Positions 33,132-45,234 of a stretch of DNA of 64,000 nucleotides are shown piece by piece (the stretch's first letter is position 1; each line of letters starts with the position of its first letter). Position numbers and translations under genes: made by a program. The notes under the pieces are model-generated. The model had not been told where the DNA came from. It searched no databases and worked only from the letters and a program-made list of their open reading frames with translations. The stretch comes from Metellina segmentata (lineage: Eukaryota; Arthropoda; Arachnida; Araneae; Tetragnathidae). Where the stretch lies: contig OX375872.1 of NCBI GenBank assembly GCA_947359465.1, positions 14,729,018-14,793,017 of the forward strand. Reading direction: 5' to 3'.

Positions 33132-33379
33132 CCCTCGAAGTAGTTTCGACGAGATAACTCGTCTATCAACATCTGACCACTTTTATACTGTCGCTATACG
33201 CTCTAATATATACGCTACTAATATATACGCTCGCTATACTGTCATCGCGATATTGCCGATGTTTTCATGACGTGGTTAAGATCTGGTCGATTTTTAATGA
33301 CAAGATATCCTGTCCATCAGGATCTGCTAAAGGTTTTGCTATTGACGAGACAACTCGTCAAGACAACCTCGAGGAGGAG
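33132..33379. mobile_element. piggyBac-like palindrome MITE after TTAA
   Basis: TTAA (33128-33131) is followed by CCCTCGAAGTAGTTTCGACG, AGATAACTCGTC; the right end reads GACGAGACAACTCGTCAAGA, CAACCTCGAGGAGGAGTAA, which is inverted relative to the left. A TTAA target and CCCT start are piggyBac-like. Members at 15785, 25747 and 26250 lack such clear ends. Confidence 0.55.
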
Positions 33380-33529
33380 TAACCATGCAAGGTTCGTAAA
33401 ATACCTTCACAACCCAATTAAATATATGTTAATTTGTCATACTTAACTCTTGAAAAATAAATTTATGTAATGCATGTTCTAATTAGAGATAGAAATTTCA
33501 ATCTCCAACATGGTGAATAAGTTTATACT

Positions 33530-33790
33530 TATAAGTATCAGCCAACCAAACAACACGGTGTACACGGGGATAGTGCGTAGACTTGTAATATATCTCCTCT
33601 ATGGGATATTGCAAGTTAAATCTGTCGCGACCTCAAATTTCCTTAAGTTGGCGTGGTGTGGAAGCTTGGAATGGGAGTGATCCCGTCATCCCACCATGGT
33701 TCAAAATGACGAGGTGTTGTCCTCGGATTTTTCCTTTCGGGATGGATCCCGGACCATCGCCAATAGCACGCTGTGTCGACGGACGCCTTA
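33530..33790 (+). mobile_element. SINE family A, decayed copy
   Basis: GTGTACACGGGGATAGTGCG, AAGTTAAATCTGTCGCGACC, GTTGGCGTGGTGTGGAAGC, CCATGGTTCAAAATGACGAG, GATCCCGGACCATCGCCAAT. The tail is lost. Confidence 0.7.
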
Positions 33791-34005
33791 CCACAAGTAA
33801 TAATAGCATATTTACAGAAATATGCTGAAGAATGTTTATGAAATCCTTCCATTTCTTCCCTTAGTGCGGTGACGTCGTGGTGGGGTATGTCCACTAGCTA
33901 GCAACCTTCGAGTTGTAGGTGGCAATTCCTGTCTGATGCTTTCTTCCTTGGGTGTATACCTCTCTTCTGTGTCAGTAAAAGATTCAGTGTGTGCGGGGTC
34001 TATTA

Positions 34006-34440
34006 TTTGATGTTGTAACTCCTGTGTTTGGCGCAGCATGGCCAAATATAACCCCTGTGCCATAACATCCAAAAAAACAACCTTCTTTCGTGCGTAGAAC
34101 CCGTCATGACCCTACGGTGTCTGCGAGCGATAGGTAGCGCTGGGTCTATCCCTGTACGTATCCTAGCCTACCCTTTTACTTTTTCCCCCTAACTCGTTGT
34201 TGTGTCTGGCGTAGCTTGGCCAAATATAGCCCGTGCGCCGTAAAACGCAAAACTAACCAATTTTGTATGCATAACCCTGAATGTGTTTCTCCCTTCTGTG
34301 TCGCCCTCGGGCACATTTGCTTTAGCATGTGCTCGGGCTTCACGGACCCGACCCAAATCTTTTTTTTTACTTGACGTTGCCTCGTGTTTGGCCCAGTTAG
34401 TCCAGATAGGACCCTTGCGCCATAAGACCCGAAACCAACC
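34006..34440 (+). repeat. Three SINE-like family B modules in a row
   Basis: Modules at 34006-34080, 34190-34260 and 34368-34440, each with GTGT-TGGCG-AG, TTGGCCAAATATAGCCC-like core and GCCATAA-ACCC-AAAC end. A C-rich tract (34441-34480) follows the third. Confidence 0.65.
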
Positions 34441-34790
34441 AACTCCCCCCCCACCCACCCCCTCCCCACCCCCCCCTCCCCATATCTGTCTGTAAAAGCT
34501 GTATATCCATTTTTATTTGACGGGAAAACTGCTTGGCCAGTTCTGGTACTTGCGCCATAAAAAGAACCCATCTAATGGTAAATATTTAAAAATTTCTAAC
34601 AAAATATGTCTAATCAAAATTATATCAACGTGTGAGAAAATGTCAATATCTATTTCGGTGGAGCTAAACGTCCATTATGAGGACAGAAGTAAGCAACGAG
34701 AGGAAAACGTGAGTTTAAGGGTAATTCATTTTTTTTTTCGCAAAATTTACTGCGCATTATTCTTAAAATGTATAAAATTTTATGAATATA

Positions 34791-35489
34791 CACTCACGCA
34801 GAAAAAATTAAGGATAGTGCAATCCTTGAATGAATCCCATACCAAGTACCTCGTGACAAATGAATACAGAGACTGTTCGGACATTTTTGAACAATTTTGA
34901 TGAGTTGTAAAAAAAAAATAGCATGCTGCGAAATAATTTTATTTTATTATGAGGTACTTCGGTGCAGCTACTTGGCGCAGTATTGCATTATCCTTAATAT
35001 ATATATATATATATAAAAAAGGATGTGTGTGTATATTCTCTATACAAATTTACACCGTTTGACCAATCCACATCAAATTTTGTACACTTACACTGTAGAA
35101 CACTATGGAAAACTTACGCTATTTCTTTCCTGACTTCGGACCAATCTGTCGCCATGAAAATTGGCACACAGGTAGTCCTAAAAGTGCTCTCGAAGCCCCA
35201 ATTTTAAAATCTAAAGTTTATTTTTCTGCAATAAATGGACATTTGCAAGGAAACACGTTCTACAGTGTTTGTGTATTTGAGTTAACATGGAAGTTATTTG
35301 AAACCCGAGCATCGCCGGGTTATTCAGCTAGTCCTTAATATTTAGACGTGTAAATTCACACATCTTTGCTATTGGTGGTGCTGCAATGCCACGCTCGAGA
35401 GCATCTCAAGCATAAGCTATTGGATTAAGATCGGGTAACCTTCTTTGATACGATTTTAGAATAATCCTTAATTTTTGGATATATGTGTG
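34791..35489 (-). mobile_element. Internally deleted Tc1-type element, split by a HINE
   Basis: Left end CACTCACGCAGAAAAAATTA after TA (34789-34790); right end TAATTTTTGGATATATGTGT-G before TA (35490-35491). On the - strand near 35380-35440 a decayed PDLNPI...DALERG stretch of a Tc1 transposase survives. The HINE at 34995-35332 interrupts it, with CCTTAATAT repeated on both sides of the HINE. Confidence 0.65.
34995..35332 (+). mobile_element. HINE, short divergent subfamily
   Basis: 5' TATATAAAAAAGGATGTGTG-TGTATATTC; internal TGGCACACAGGTAGTCCTAA; 3' hairpin ACCCGAGCATCGCCGGGT, then TATTCAGCTAGT. The CCCG...CGGG stem followed by CAGCTAGT is the classic arthropod Helentron end, clearer here than in the other copies. 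Confidence 0.85.
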
Positions 35490-36040
35490 TATTCCTTTCT
35501 GTAATATAATAGTTTAATTATTTAATAAACCAAATCATTCAATATCAATCTCAAGAGGGAAAAGTAAAAAATGAAATTCCAGAAACAGTGTTTTGAATAT
35601 TTGCTTAAGGTGTATAAATATTACGAGAATCGACCAGAATATCAATGTATTTTAATTAATTCAAAAAATAGTTTTCTAGTTACAACGGTTTTCGTTAGGT
35701 ACCTACGGGTTCCTACATCGGTTTTCGTACGTCACCGTGTATGCAAAATGATGCTTTGTTCAAACAATGCTAACTCAACAATGAATTGATCTATTATAAT
35801 TATTTTTGTATCATTCTAATCTATATAATACAGTGGAGGTTTCGACTTTTAGACGAAGAGTTTATTTGTTGAGAAATTAATTTATAGTTGATTTTTAAAT
35901 GTTAAAATTCGTGAAAAAAATCTTGATTTTTTTTATTTTTTTTTATTAGACTTCGTTGGTAAAAAAATTGTAAAATAAAAGGCTATTCTCTAGCGTTCAA
36001 TATCAATCCCTTGATTGAGGGTCAAAACATGAAGAATAGT
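35490..36040. other. AT-rich stretch, nothing recognised
   Basis: No coding or repeat signal. Confidence 0.45.
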
Positions 36041-36641
36041 ATCTACTATTATAAAAGAAAGTGTTTGTTTGTTTGTCTGTTTGGGGCCGCAAAATCCTGA
36101 CGATTCTATGGCATTTACAGCAATGAGATTTGGCACACAGGTAATCCGAATTATTTGCAATTTTTGGGTCGCGGCGAATTTTAAAATTCAATCTAGAAGA
36201 TTTTTAAATGAATTTCATAGTTTTATTCTCCATCGGTGTTTCAAACGCGGGGAACTTTTTCTACTCATGCGACCTTGCAGTCAGGGTTTGGAATCATGCC
36301 AAGTTTTTTTTCATCCGTAGAACGCAGAGAAAATAATTTTTTTCATTTCCGCTTTGATTTTGCGCAGACGAATAAATTTCTAGCCAGACGATAAATATTT
36401 TAACTGAAGTCCGTTCTTTTTTTGTATCTCCGAGACCGTTAAAGACAGAGTAAAAATTTCAACGGATTTGAAATCTGCAGAAAATTTCAGTTTGGATTGA
36501 TACCTAAAAGTATGATTTTCTTTAAATAAATAATTATTTAATTGAATATATCTTCAACGGATTTGAAATCTGCTGAAAATTTTACACAAGCTTAATACCT
36601 TACACCACGGGAAACGACGGGCTAGCCACGCAGTAGCTAGT
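36041..36641 (+). mobile_element. HINE
   Basis: ATCTACTATTATAAAAGAAA at the 5' end, TTTGTTTGTTTGTCTG, GGCATTTACAGCAATGAG, TTTGGCACACAGGTAATCCG, and the 3' end CGGGCTAGCCACGCAGTAGC-TAGT. 601 bp. Closest to the copy at 31401-31964. Confidence 0.88.
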
Positions 36642-37315
36642 AAGGAATAACTTTCAACAGGAATTGTCTTTCTAAACAAATTAAAATTTCAGATATCACT
36701 GCTCAAAAAGGATGCGATTAGCTAATTTTTCTACATTTAATAATTAATGATTCGTTTCATCTGAATTTTTCACTCTGAAATAAGTTTGAGCATAAACCTA
36801 TTGTAAAACAATTGAATTTTTAAAACTGAAAATTAAAAAAAAAATCTTCTAATGTATGCGTGTACGCCTAATGCTTTGTGTGCGTAAATATTTTCAGAAA
36901 ACCACTGGTATAGTTATTCGTGTAATTTGATCAACCGGAGATGTGCCATTGCCTGTGCGCTTACATTAATCTTATTAAAGTTTATATTCTGGTTTTCCAG
37001 AATAAAAAAAGACATTTTGAGAAATGAAAAACTACACTTCACATAAAAATTTCAGTTTTTAATTTTAGGGCCTTCGAAAAACGTTTCGCTGGTACAGCTA
37101 CATTATAAACACTTTTGGCGTGTTTGGTGTCATGCTACTTGTATTGAGTTGTGGGCAAAGGCAACCCAGCTTTATTAGAATTGTGTAACCTCGCTAAGTT
37201 AAAATTTCCATTCCCGGCCCTTTTTCTTTCGTTCTTGAATATGGGAATGTTCTTTATATTTCTTTTCTGTTGTCCTTTGATTTCATTAGTCCTTTTAAAA
37301 TTGTTTTTCATCTTT
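36642..37315. other. AT-rich stretch, nothing recognised
   Basis: No coding or repeat signal. Confidence 0.45.
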
Positions 37316-37392
37316 CCCTTCTGGATTGATACCGGACCGTTGCCAATTGCCCGTTGTGTTCCTCCAGTGCGACGTTAATTAACTGCCCGTCC
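37316..37392 (+). mobile_element. SINE family A, 3' end only
   Basis: CTTCTGGATTGATACCGGAC, CCCGTTGTGTTCCTCCAGTG, CGACGTTAATTAACTGCC. Confidence 0.65.
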
Positions 37393-38326
37393 AATTCTTT
37401 TCCGTTTCTTGTAAATTTGAAGAATTACAACTTTCAGTTTGTATTTTAAACACGGCACTGTGTATTCGCGTGAGATATAGTTTCTTGCTTTTATTTGAAT
37501 TCTATTTTTTTTTCACCATGCCTTCTGTATTTAGTGTTGTAGGTAAGTTTCAGGGCGCTCGTTTCGCGAAATTTGAAGTTAATTTTTCTGATAGTAGAAA
37601 AACTTAAAGATATCGATATGGGAGAGTTGCTAATCGTTTATTTGTATCTATGTCAGTAAAAACAGCTTCTTTTGTGTTTTCTTAAGGAATTGGGATAGTT
37701 GAATCAGATTTTTTTTTAATGCAATGTTCCGATGAAGTTTGCTGAAAACAATTCACTCACGGTTATAGTACTTGGATTTGTAGAAGTGTTCAGCTGTAAT
37801 ATGGTATGCGGAAGTTCAAATAGATTGTTTCTATATTTTTTCAGAAGTTAAAGATTTATATTGGGTTTTTAAAATTAGGAAAAAAACTTTAAAGAATAAT
37901 CAGTTGTGGATTTTTTTTTTCTACTTTTTAAATTATTTTTGTTAGTTTTTTCACTAGTTATTCTGCAACGATGTTGATCTTGTTTTATTATCTGACTATT
38001 GTTTGAATATTTTTATTCTCATCTACACATTTTTTCATGTTTTAAATTCCATTTTTATCTTTGTCTTGGACAATTGATTTTTAATTATTCTATACTTTTA
38101 TTGGTTTATATTCTATTTTGTGTTTGGCCGCTTTTGAACCTTGCGCCATAAAACCTAAATATCCAACCCAATCCATCCGCTACCTCAAAACTGTTTCTAA
38201 GAAGTTCTTTGCGACATACAACACACGCCAGGGTGTTGCCAAACACGGGGAGTTTGCTTTTGCTCAATAAAAAATGGTGCCACAAAAAAGTATTCCAACT
38301 GTAGCCAAATGTATTATATATTTCAC
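37393..38326. other. AT-rich stretch with one family B fragment
   Basis: Family B end at about 38115-38165 (TGTTTGGCCGC, CTTGCGCCATAAAACC). Otherwise no recognised features. Confidence 0.45.
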
Positions 38327-39336
38327 ACAGGGCTAAATGGGCTATAGCCCCGGGACGCCAGCCTTTGGGGCGAAAATTTTCTTGCCCTAAAACCAGTTTA
38401 ACGGCTGGAGACCAGAACGGGCGCCGGTGCGCGTGGCTGCCTTGCAATTAGATATACACAATACAGGCACGGCACAGACTTGTCTACTGCGAACTTACGT
38501 TCACTTGAACGTATTCTTCTAGTCTAGTATATATCTTATCAATTTCGCCGTATTGATGTTTCCATAGTATAATATTATATTTTTAATTTCTACGGTAACT
38601 GGTAAGTTAATCTTTACTTCCTAGCGTTAATTTAAAAAATCTTTTTTTTTATTATTTCTTAATGGTGAGGCTAATCATGGAACACAAACGAAAAAAGTTG
38701 GCTGGCTTCGCTAATCGTAAATGAAAGGAAGAGAGGGAAGAAAATAAAGGCAAAAAGCTTTTCTGGGTGCCTACATTAACAAATTTCTTTCATAAAAAGG
38801 ACGACATACTTTCTATGGAAATTACACAACGTCATCAACACAAACAAGCAAAATAAAAAGAAGATGCACACAAACACAACAGTAGCAACGAGGCATGCAA
38901 CAGCCACGGCCCGAAGAACATCAGGAAAAAGAGCATTTAGATGAAGATGAAGCTAATAAAATATGATGTGTGTTAATTATAATGATCCTGTATTATGGGG
39001 AAAACTAAGCGAAGAAAAAATTATAGATATAACAGAGTTGTGTCAAGTGCTCCGGTACTGACGGAGTTTCTGCGCTAAAACACGCGAATTGCATGGTTCA
39101 CTCCGGAAATCCCGCTGATGCAGGAAAAATGGAAATTTCCCTTGTGAAAAGGGAAAAAAATTTCCACCTACGAGAGAAATTTTGGCCAGATTCTTCTATC
39201 AGGATTGCGATATTTTTTCTTATGAAAAGGGAAAATTTTTCACTTACGGGGAAATTGTGTATTATATTTTTGTTTCTATAATTTAAGGATAAAACCTTAA
39301 ATGTATACATGTTAATTTTTATCCTTTATATATATG

Positions 39337-39724
39337 CAGTACAAAATCCGGAATCCTCCGAAATATTTGCATTTTTTGTCAAAAAAAAAATGAATCGCGA
39401 ATTTTGTGTTTGCAACAGCGAAATAGCAGATATATAAAGACGAATAATTTTTTTTAGGAAAAAAAACTAATACATTGAAAGAAATTTTACCTTGCAAATC
39501 TCCTAATTTTTCTGTATAGTATTGACTCTGAACATGTCCGTTATTTTGCGTTGTTTTATCAGTTAGTTCCAGGTTTACCTCATTGTTCTTTGAAAATGGT
39601 CTGAAAAATGGAAAAAAGTGAGAAAGACAAAAAAACGCCGATTAGCAAAACGTCCGGATTTTGGACATTTTTGGATTTCGTATATTTCCGCATTTCGGAT
39701 GTCCGAATGTGGGACTTTGTACTG
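39337..39724. mobile_element. MITE with CAGTACAAA termini
   Basis: Inverted ends CAGTACAAAATCC and GG(G)ACTTTGTACTG; flanked by TATATG on both sides (39331-39336, 39725-39730). 388 bp, no ORF. A second copy is at 50776-52362. Superfamily uncertain. It lies inside the outer hAT pseudogene. Confidence 0.8.
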
Positions 39725-41668
39725 TATATGCTTCTCTCTCTAAAATAAATTATTTGTACTAATGAGGAATTTTATGACTGTTTTTAAAGAAAAATATGTC
39801 GGTCTTTCATTTGTGTCCTTTATTTTCGCGTTGCTCCTGAGCAACCTCAAAACGCGTGGAAATGCTGAAGCTGCTCAGAAAAGGTTGGCAACCCTGATAT
39901 AATCCAGAACATATCTAAGGTAGATATTCAAAAACTGGACATTACTGCATCTAAAATGGTCTGCAAATCGCAGAGCGGGTATGCTACGAAAACGATATTT
40001 TGTAGGCATTTACTAAACCGGAAACAACAAAAACGAAACTGGCTTTCATACTCAAATTCTTCAGGAAAAGTTTTACATCCCAAGCAAACTATTCGGTAGT
40101 ACATTTAGTACAGGGTTCAATGATTGGAAAAAGTGAAAAAATTTCGGAGAATGAAAATTCCGCCCTGCATAAGAGAACACCCGTGAACTTGTGAACCGAT
40201 CTACAGAAAAATGTTATTATTTCAAAAATTATTCAATTATAATAATGGCAAAAAATATTAATTTCTGGAAAAACGTTTTAGAACGGATTGTCGAAGTAAT
40301 CAAAATTTAAAGTTCAAGGGGCTTAGCTTTTAGGGGAGACAACCAAATTATTGGTCATAAACGCAATAGAAATTATTTAGGGTGTAAAGAACTTGTAGCA
40401 AAATTTTATCCCATCTTACAACAACGTTTATTTAATTTAGAAAATAAGGGTACTGGGCATGTCTCTTATTTATCAGCAAATATTGTAAAAAAATTTGTAA
40501 AAATATTGGGTATCATAGAAGTTTTATTATCTCGGAATTAAAAAGAGCAAACTATTACTCCATTATAGTAGATTCGACGCCCGATTTTTCCCATATGGAC
40601 CAATTAACTATTGTGGTTAGATATGTCAATAAATATGGAAACCCGAGGAATAGTTTTTAGAATTTTTAGAAAATACTGGCCATAAGAGCGCAGAAATTTA
40701 AGATTGCATTTTAAAGCTATTTTCTTAGATATTAATTTTCAAGACTGTAGAAAACAATCTTATGATAATGCCTCCAATATGTCGGGTATATACAGTGGCC
40801 TCCAAGCACGCATTAATCTGAAATCAATTTTGTCATTTTCGTGTCCTGTGCAGCATATTCTTTAAATTTAACTGGAGAATCTGTGTCGGAATGCTGTCTA
40901 GAAGCAACCAAATTATTTTTATTTCTACAAAGTTGAAAATTAATTTCTTTGCCACGTCAACATCATGATGGAAACTTTAAAAAAAAAATACGCTAGCCAG
41001 CAAAAATTGGTATAAAATTGTCTGGATGCGATGTGTACAGACGATAACGTACGCAAAAGAAAAAAACAGTACGACGAAAATACGTCGGCAAAAATTTGAT
41101 GCCATACCATATAAATACATATGTTATTATTAGGGTTCGGATTTTGCATATTTTGCATATCTTCTTTTTAACCCCTAATGTTGATAGAAATATGTATTGA
41201 GTGCTTTTTTACCAATTTGCAACAAAAAAAACACGAATTTTTTTTGCATGTTTTTGCATATTTGGGACCATTTTGCATGTTTTGTGCATATATGAACAAT
41301 TTTTTATTACTCATTTATAAAATTTTCCATTTTTAAACATTTTTACAAAAAAAAACTTCAAAAAAGTTTTTTTAAAGACTTTTGCTTTGTGCGTTTGGAA
41401 AGATTTTCAAAAGCAAAACACATTTGGGTTGTTTGACCTGGCCTTTTCTTGTTTAGCCAAAAATGTATAGATATAAGAGGAAGAAAAAGATAGTAATGAA
41501 AGCATAAGCACATGAAGCAAAACATATTGCTTAGTTCTATAATAATCGAATTGCAACGGAGACTCTCTGTCTGCAAGCTACTTTGATCAACACAAATCAA
41601 CTCGCAAACAAAGAGTGAAAAGGGCTCGAAATGTAAAGCATCTTAAACTTTGACCCGATGAAAGGCTG

Positions 41669-42933
41669 TTGAAGTCAGAGTCTCAATCGTCGGAGAAGAA
41701 CGAGATGTTCCAAGATCTCTGCGAAGCAATGTTGAAATCAAATATTGCTCTTAATAAGTTGGAGAATGAACATTTTAGAGCATTCTTGAAGAAATACGCA
41801 GGCAAAGAAATTCCCCATGAATCCACACTTAGGAAATATTACATTACGCCAGTGTACGAGAAGGTGATCAAAAGGATACAAAATGAGATAGGTGATTCCA
41901 TCATCTGGATGTCAATTGATGAACGACTGATCCTTGCGGGCGATATGTAGACCATGTAATAGTTGGGAAACTCAATTAAGAGGAAGCTGGACGTGGTCAC
42001 CTAATTTTATGCAGAGTTGGAAAAACTAATCACTCCACGATCGCCATGACAGTGGGTGAAGCGATTAATATTTTGTAGGGGTTTCACGCGCAGCAGTATG
42101 GGGAGGAACGATTGTTGGCTTTTGTTACGGATAGTGCAGCCTTCATGCTGAAGGCTGGAGAAAGCCTAAAAATGTTTTATCCCAAGATGATTCACCTAAC
42201 GTGCATGGCTCATGGTGTCCATTGCGTTGCAGAAGAGTTGAGGAATAGTCTACCTGATTTGAATAAATTAATATCTTCGACAAAAAGGGTATTTGTTAAG
42301 GCACCTAGCAGAGTAAGGGCTTTCAAAAATGCATATCCTAATATTCCTCTACCACCTGAACCAATAATCACAAGATGGGGCACATAGATTTCTGCGGCTA
42401 ATTATTTTGCTGAACATCACCAAAAATTGAAAGAAGTGATTGGAAGTTTTGATGATACCGGAAACCAAGCTATTGTGAAAGCAAAAACTGCACTGAACAA
42501 CTCTTCTGTGGTCCAAAATGTGGCTTACGTCAGATCCAATTTTGGCAATTTTCCTGATTTAATTACGACTCTGGAAAGTAGAGGAATGGATCTGTGTAAT
42601 TCTGCGGCTCTAATCGACGACTTGATTACGAAAAGTAAAGATTGGAACGGGCCCATCGGGGAAAGCACGAGGAAGAAGCTGGATGCGATACTGAAAAGAA
42701 ATCCTGAATGGAAGACTTCTCAGGCTGTGTCAAAGATTTTGAATGGAGAGGTTGTACCAGAATGTGAGTAGACGGACCCTCAAGAAATACTATCTTACCG
42801 ATTTCTCCCCATCGTCGCATGTGACGTGGAAAGGTCATTCTCCTCATTGAAGAATGTTTTAAGTAACAATAGACGAAGTTTCAAGGTTGAAAACCTTGAA
42901 AAAACATTGATTGTTCAATGTAATTTCAATTAG
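41669..42933 (+). pseudogene. hAT transposase pseudogene, CGGBP1-like
   Basis: First piece (to 41950): LENEHFRAFLKKYAGKEIPH, ESTLRKYYITPVYEKVIKRI, IIWMSIDERLILAG, where active relatives have a DETTD-type box. After a damaged part, LLAFVTDSAAFMLKAGESLK, MIHLTCMAHGVHCVAEELRN and PEPIITRWGT (core), then SAANYFAEHHQKLKEVIGSF to a stop near 42769, and finally CDVERSFSSLKNVLSNNRRS, ENLEKTLIVQCN (hAT C-terminal dimerisation) ending at 42933. Several in-frame stops and at least two frameshifts. Confidence 0.85.
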
Positions 42934-42945
42934 TTGGAGGATGTT

Positions 42946-43472
42946 CAGGGATGTAACTAGACTAGTTTTCGCCCGGGAACACCTGAACACCTCCCCGACA
43001 ACACCTGTAATCGCCACCACACATTAATTCCACAAATTCAAAATTTTTAAATTCTACAAAGATAGTTAGGACTTAATTTCAATTTTCAAAAGTAAATCGA
43101 TTAATTTGCGGCAATTTCCTTGACAAATAATCGAACCGCAAAACTGACGTCTCAACTAGACACTTTTAAAGCTAACCGAATTCAGTTTCGTTTGTCGGCG
43201 CATCAAGCCACTTGGAGGACAGGAAACTACCGAGACACGAGCCCGTTATCCTAAACTTCTTTACTCACATCAGACTCGTGCAACCCTTTACACAATTTGC
43301 ATTTAGTTCCTTTTATAGTTTTTGGTTTTTGTAGTCAACTAATAAATTTTCCTCTTCATTTTTTATCATGCGTAAATATATATACTAGTAAAAAAAGTCG
43401 TTGGCATGTTTAGCAACCCTACTCATTCCGTCCCGGGCACATGTCCCGTCTACCCACCTAGTTACATTCCGG
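42946..43472. mobile_element. Nested hAT-like MITE
   Basis: CAGGGATGTAACTAG (42946) faces CTAGTTACATTCCGG (43472), 12-13 of 15 complementary; inner CGCCCGGGAA and TCCCGGGCAC also pair. No ORF. It lies just after the stop of the hAT2 transposase, in what was its 3' UTR. No clear target duplication. Confidence 0.6.
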
Positions 43473-43963
43473 AGAAAATTTGAAATGCTTTAATTTTAAT
43501 CTATATTTTCCCCCAACGATGTAAGATTTATTAATTTGTTGCTTTGTATATTTTTTATTATCTATAACTGCGCTGTAAAAATAAAATTGTGAATTAATTG
43601 AATGAAAGTGTGGTTCAATTTCACGTTATTCTATTCACTACCCCTTTTTGTAAGAATTAATATTGTTTTTTACAATTTGGCATATTTGGGGAGTTTAGTG
43701 CATATTTTGTGATTTTGAAATGCATATTTCAGGTCATATTTTTGCATATCGATCCGAGCCATAATTATTATTGATAAACTTCTATCAGCAGTACAAGAAA
43801 GTGAGCCTATGATGACATTTACTCCAAATTTGGCCTTCTGGTCAATTTGAAAATATTTAACAGACACAATTAGAAAGACTGCTGCAGTTATGTAAAACAT
43901 GTGTTGACGATCTAGAAAATAATGTTATCGAAGAATGCCTTCATTTTAAACACGCTTACTTAT

Positions 43964-44876
43964 ATCTACTATTAAAAAAGGAAGTGTTTGTGTGTCTGTC
44001 TGTCTATCCAGTGCCCTGACGAATCTATAGCACTTATAATATGAGATTTGACACACATGTAGTCTGAATTTTTTACGATTTTTGGGTCGCGTCAAATTTT
44101 AAAATTTAATCCAGAACATTTTTAAATGAATTTAATTATTATTGTTTTCTTTCGAATGGCAACACCAAATAGAGATGACATATTCTAAATTTTTCCGTTC
44201 CATTTTGCGGAGGAACGATTTTTCAGCAGACCTAAAAAACGAATAAAGTTTTAACTGGAGTTATGTAATTCTTTTTTCTACCTCCTAGATCGTCAAATGT
44301 AGAGTAAAAATTTCAACGGATTTGAAATCTGCGAAAAATTTAACATTTGATCGATTGGATTCCTAAAAATATAATTTTCTTTAAATTAATAAATTTTTAA
44401 ATTGTAACTTATATATTTTTTCCCATAGGACCTTCGCGATCGAGAAATCAGACTCCATTTCCTGCGCTCAAACGCTTACGTGAAGGAAAGCAAAACAAAT
44501 GAAAAAAAATGTGGACTGGCATTGTTTGGTTCTTTTTTGTAAAATTTAGATCGTTAAAGATAGAAATTTTCAACTGATTTGAAATCTGCGGAAGATTTTA
44601 CACCAGATAGATACCTTATACATTTGATTTATCATCTGTTCACAATTCGAATTTGGCCGCATTTGACGATGAGCGTTTCCCGTAGCCAAGCTCGCAAACC
44701 AACAACACCGTTATGGCTGTTATCCAATAGGCTACGAATTTTTAAATAAATAAGCTTGCTTCGCAAACCAAATGGGAATTCGTAGCAATCACCGGGGGTT
44801 AGTTAGCAGTGGTCACACCTGACCCCACGAAAAGAACTGTCACGCACAACGGCGTGCTGGTCACGCAGTGGCTAGT
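43964..44876 (+). mobile_element. HINE inside the outer hAT
   Basis: ATCTACTATTAAAAAAGGAA, TGTGTCTGTCTGTC at the 5' end; GAAAAGAACTGTCACG and GCTGGTCACGCAGTGGCTAG-T at the 3' end. 913 bp. Outer hAT protein similarity continues on both sides. Confidence 0.85.
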
Positions 44877-45234
44877 GTAAAGATAAATAAATATATCTAC
44901 TCCGGATCTTAGTTTGAAGACAATAATTGTTTCAAAAATTGAGTCTACATTTCCTAACGTGGCCACACCAATGCGAATTTTTTTAAGTATTGCTGTTTTT
45001 CAAATTGTAGTGGTGAAAGATCTTTTTCAGCACTTAAAAGAATAAAACATTATTTACGCACTTTGGGACAGGGCAAATGAAATTATTTAAGTATTTTGTC
45101 CACAGAGAGTAAATTAAATACCGTCACTCGGAAATGCAAAAGGTCCTGTATGTCTGAAAACTGTATTTTTTAGGAGAACAAAAAAATCTAATCGTATTTT
45201 TTTATGATTTGATTATATACAATTGGTAGTAACT

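Larger units (their letters stand above)
41131..43763 (+). mobile_element. hAT transposon (CGGBP1-like), complete
   Basis: Ends TAGGGTTCGGAT and ATCCGAGCCATA are inverted; flanking 8-mers GTTATTAT (41123-41130) and ATTATTAT (43764-43771) match at 7 of 8 positions or better, as expected of a hAT target duplication. Subterminal TTTGCATAT-like words recur several times near both ends, likely transposase-binding sites. Inserted into the outer hAT pseudogene. 2633 bp, including a later MITE (42946-43472). Confidence 0.85.
38327..45200 (+). pseudogene. Old hAT transposon of the ZMYM/DUF4371 type, split by later insertions
   Basis: Left end may be CAGGGCTAAATGGGCTATAG (38327). From about 38680 a basic start (MEHKRKKLAGFANRK, then KEREEENKGKK) precedes NDPVLWGKLSEEKI near 38980. 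After the MITE at 39337-39724, a long stretch from about 40270 reads RGDNQIIGHKRNRNYLGCKE, GTGHVSYLSANIVKKFVKIL, DQLTIV-like pieces and CRKQSYDNASNMSGIYSGLQ, the DUF4371 RNase H-like core. After hAT2 (41131-43763) the protein resumes with MMTFTPNLAFWS and DLENNVIEECLHFKHAYL; after a HINE (43964-44876) it ends with NCSGERSFSALKRIKHYLRT, the hAT dimerisation motif. Many stops and frameshifts. The right terminus was not found. Confidence 0.75.

Noticed and set aside
34441..34480. C-rich tract as a G-quadruplex regulatory element
   Set aside because: Runs of C are interrupted by A and T, the tract follows SINE-like repeat ends, and no nearby gene would be regulated by it; sequence alone does not support a function.
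34517..34900. 127-codon open frame on the + strand
   Set aside because: Begins in a family B repeat module and runs through the left end of the Tc1-type element at 34791; no coherent protein pattern.
35013..35034. Microsatellite GTGTGTG/ATATAT near 35000 as an independent repeat locus
   Set aside because: It is the normal 5' region of the HINE at 34995-35332.
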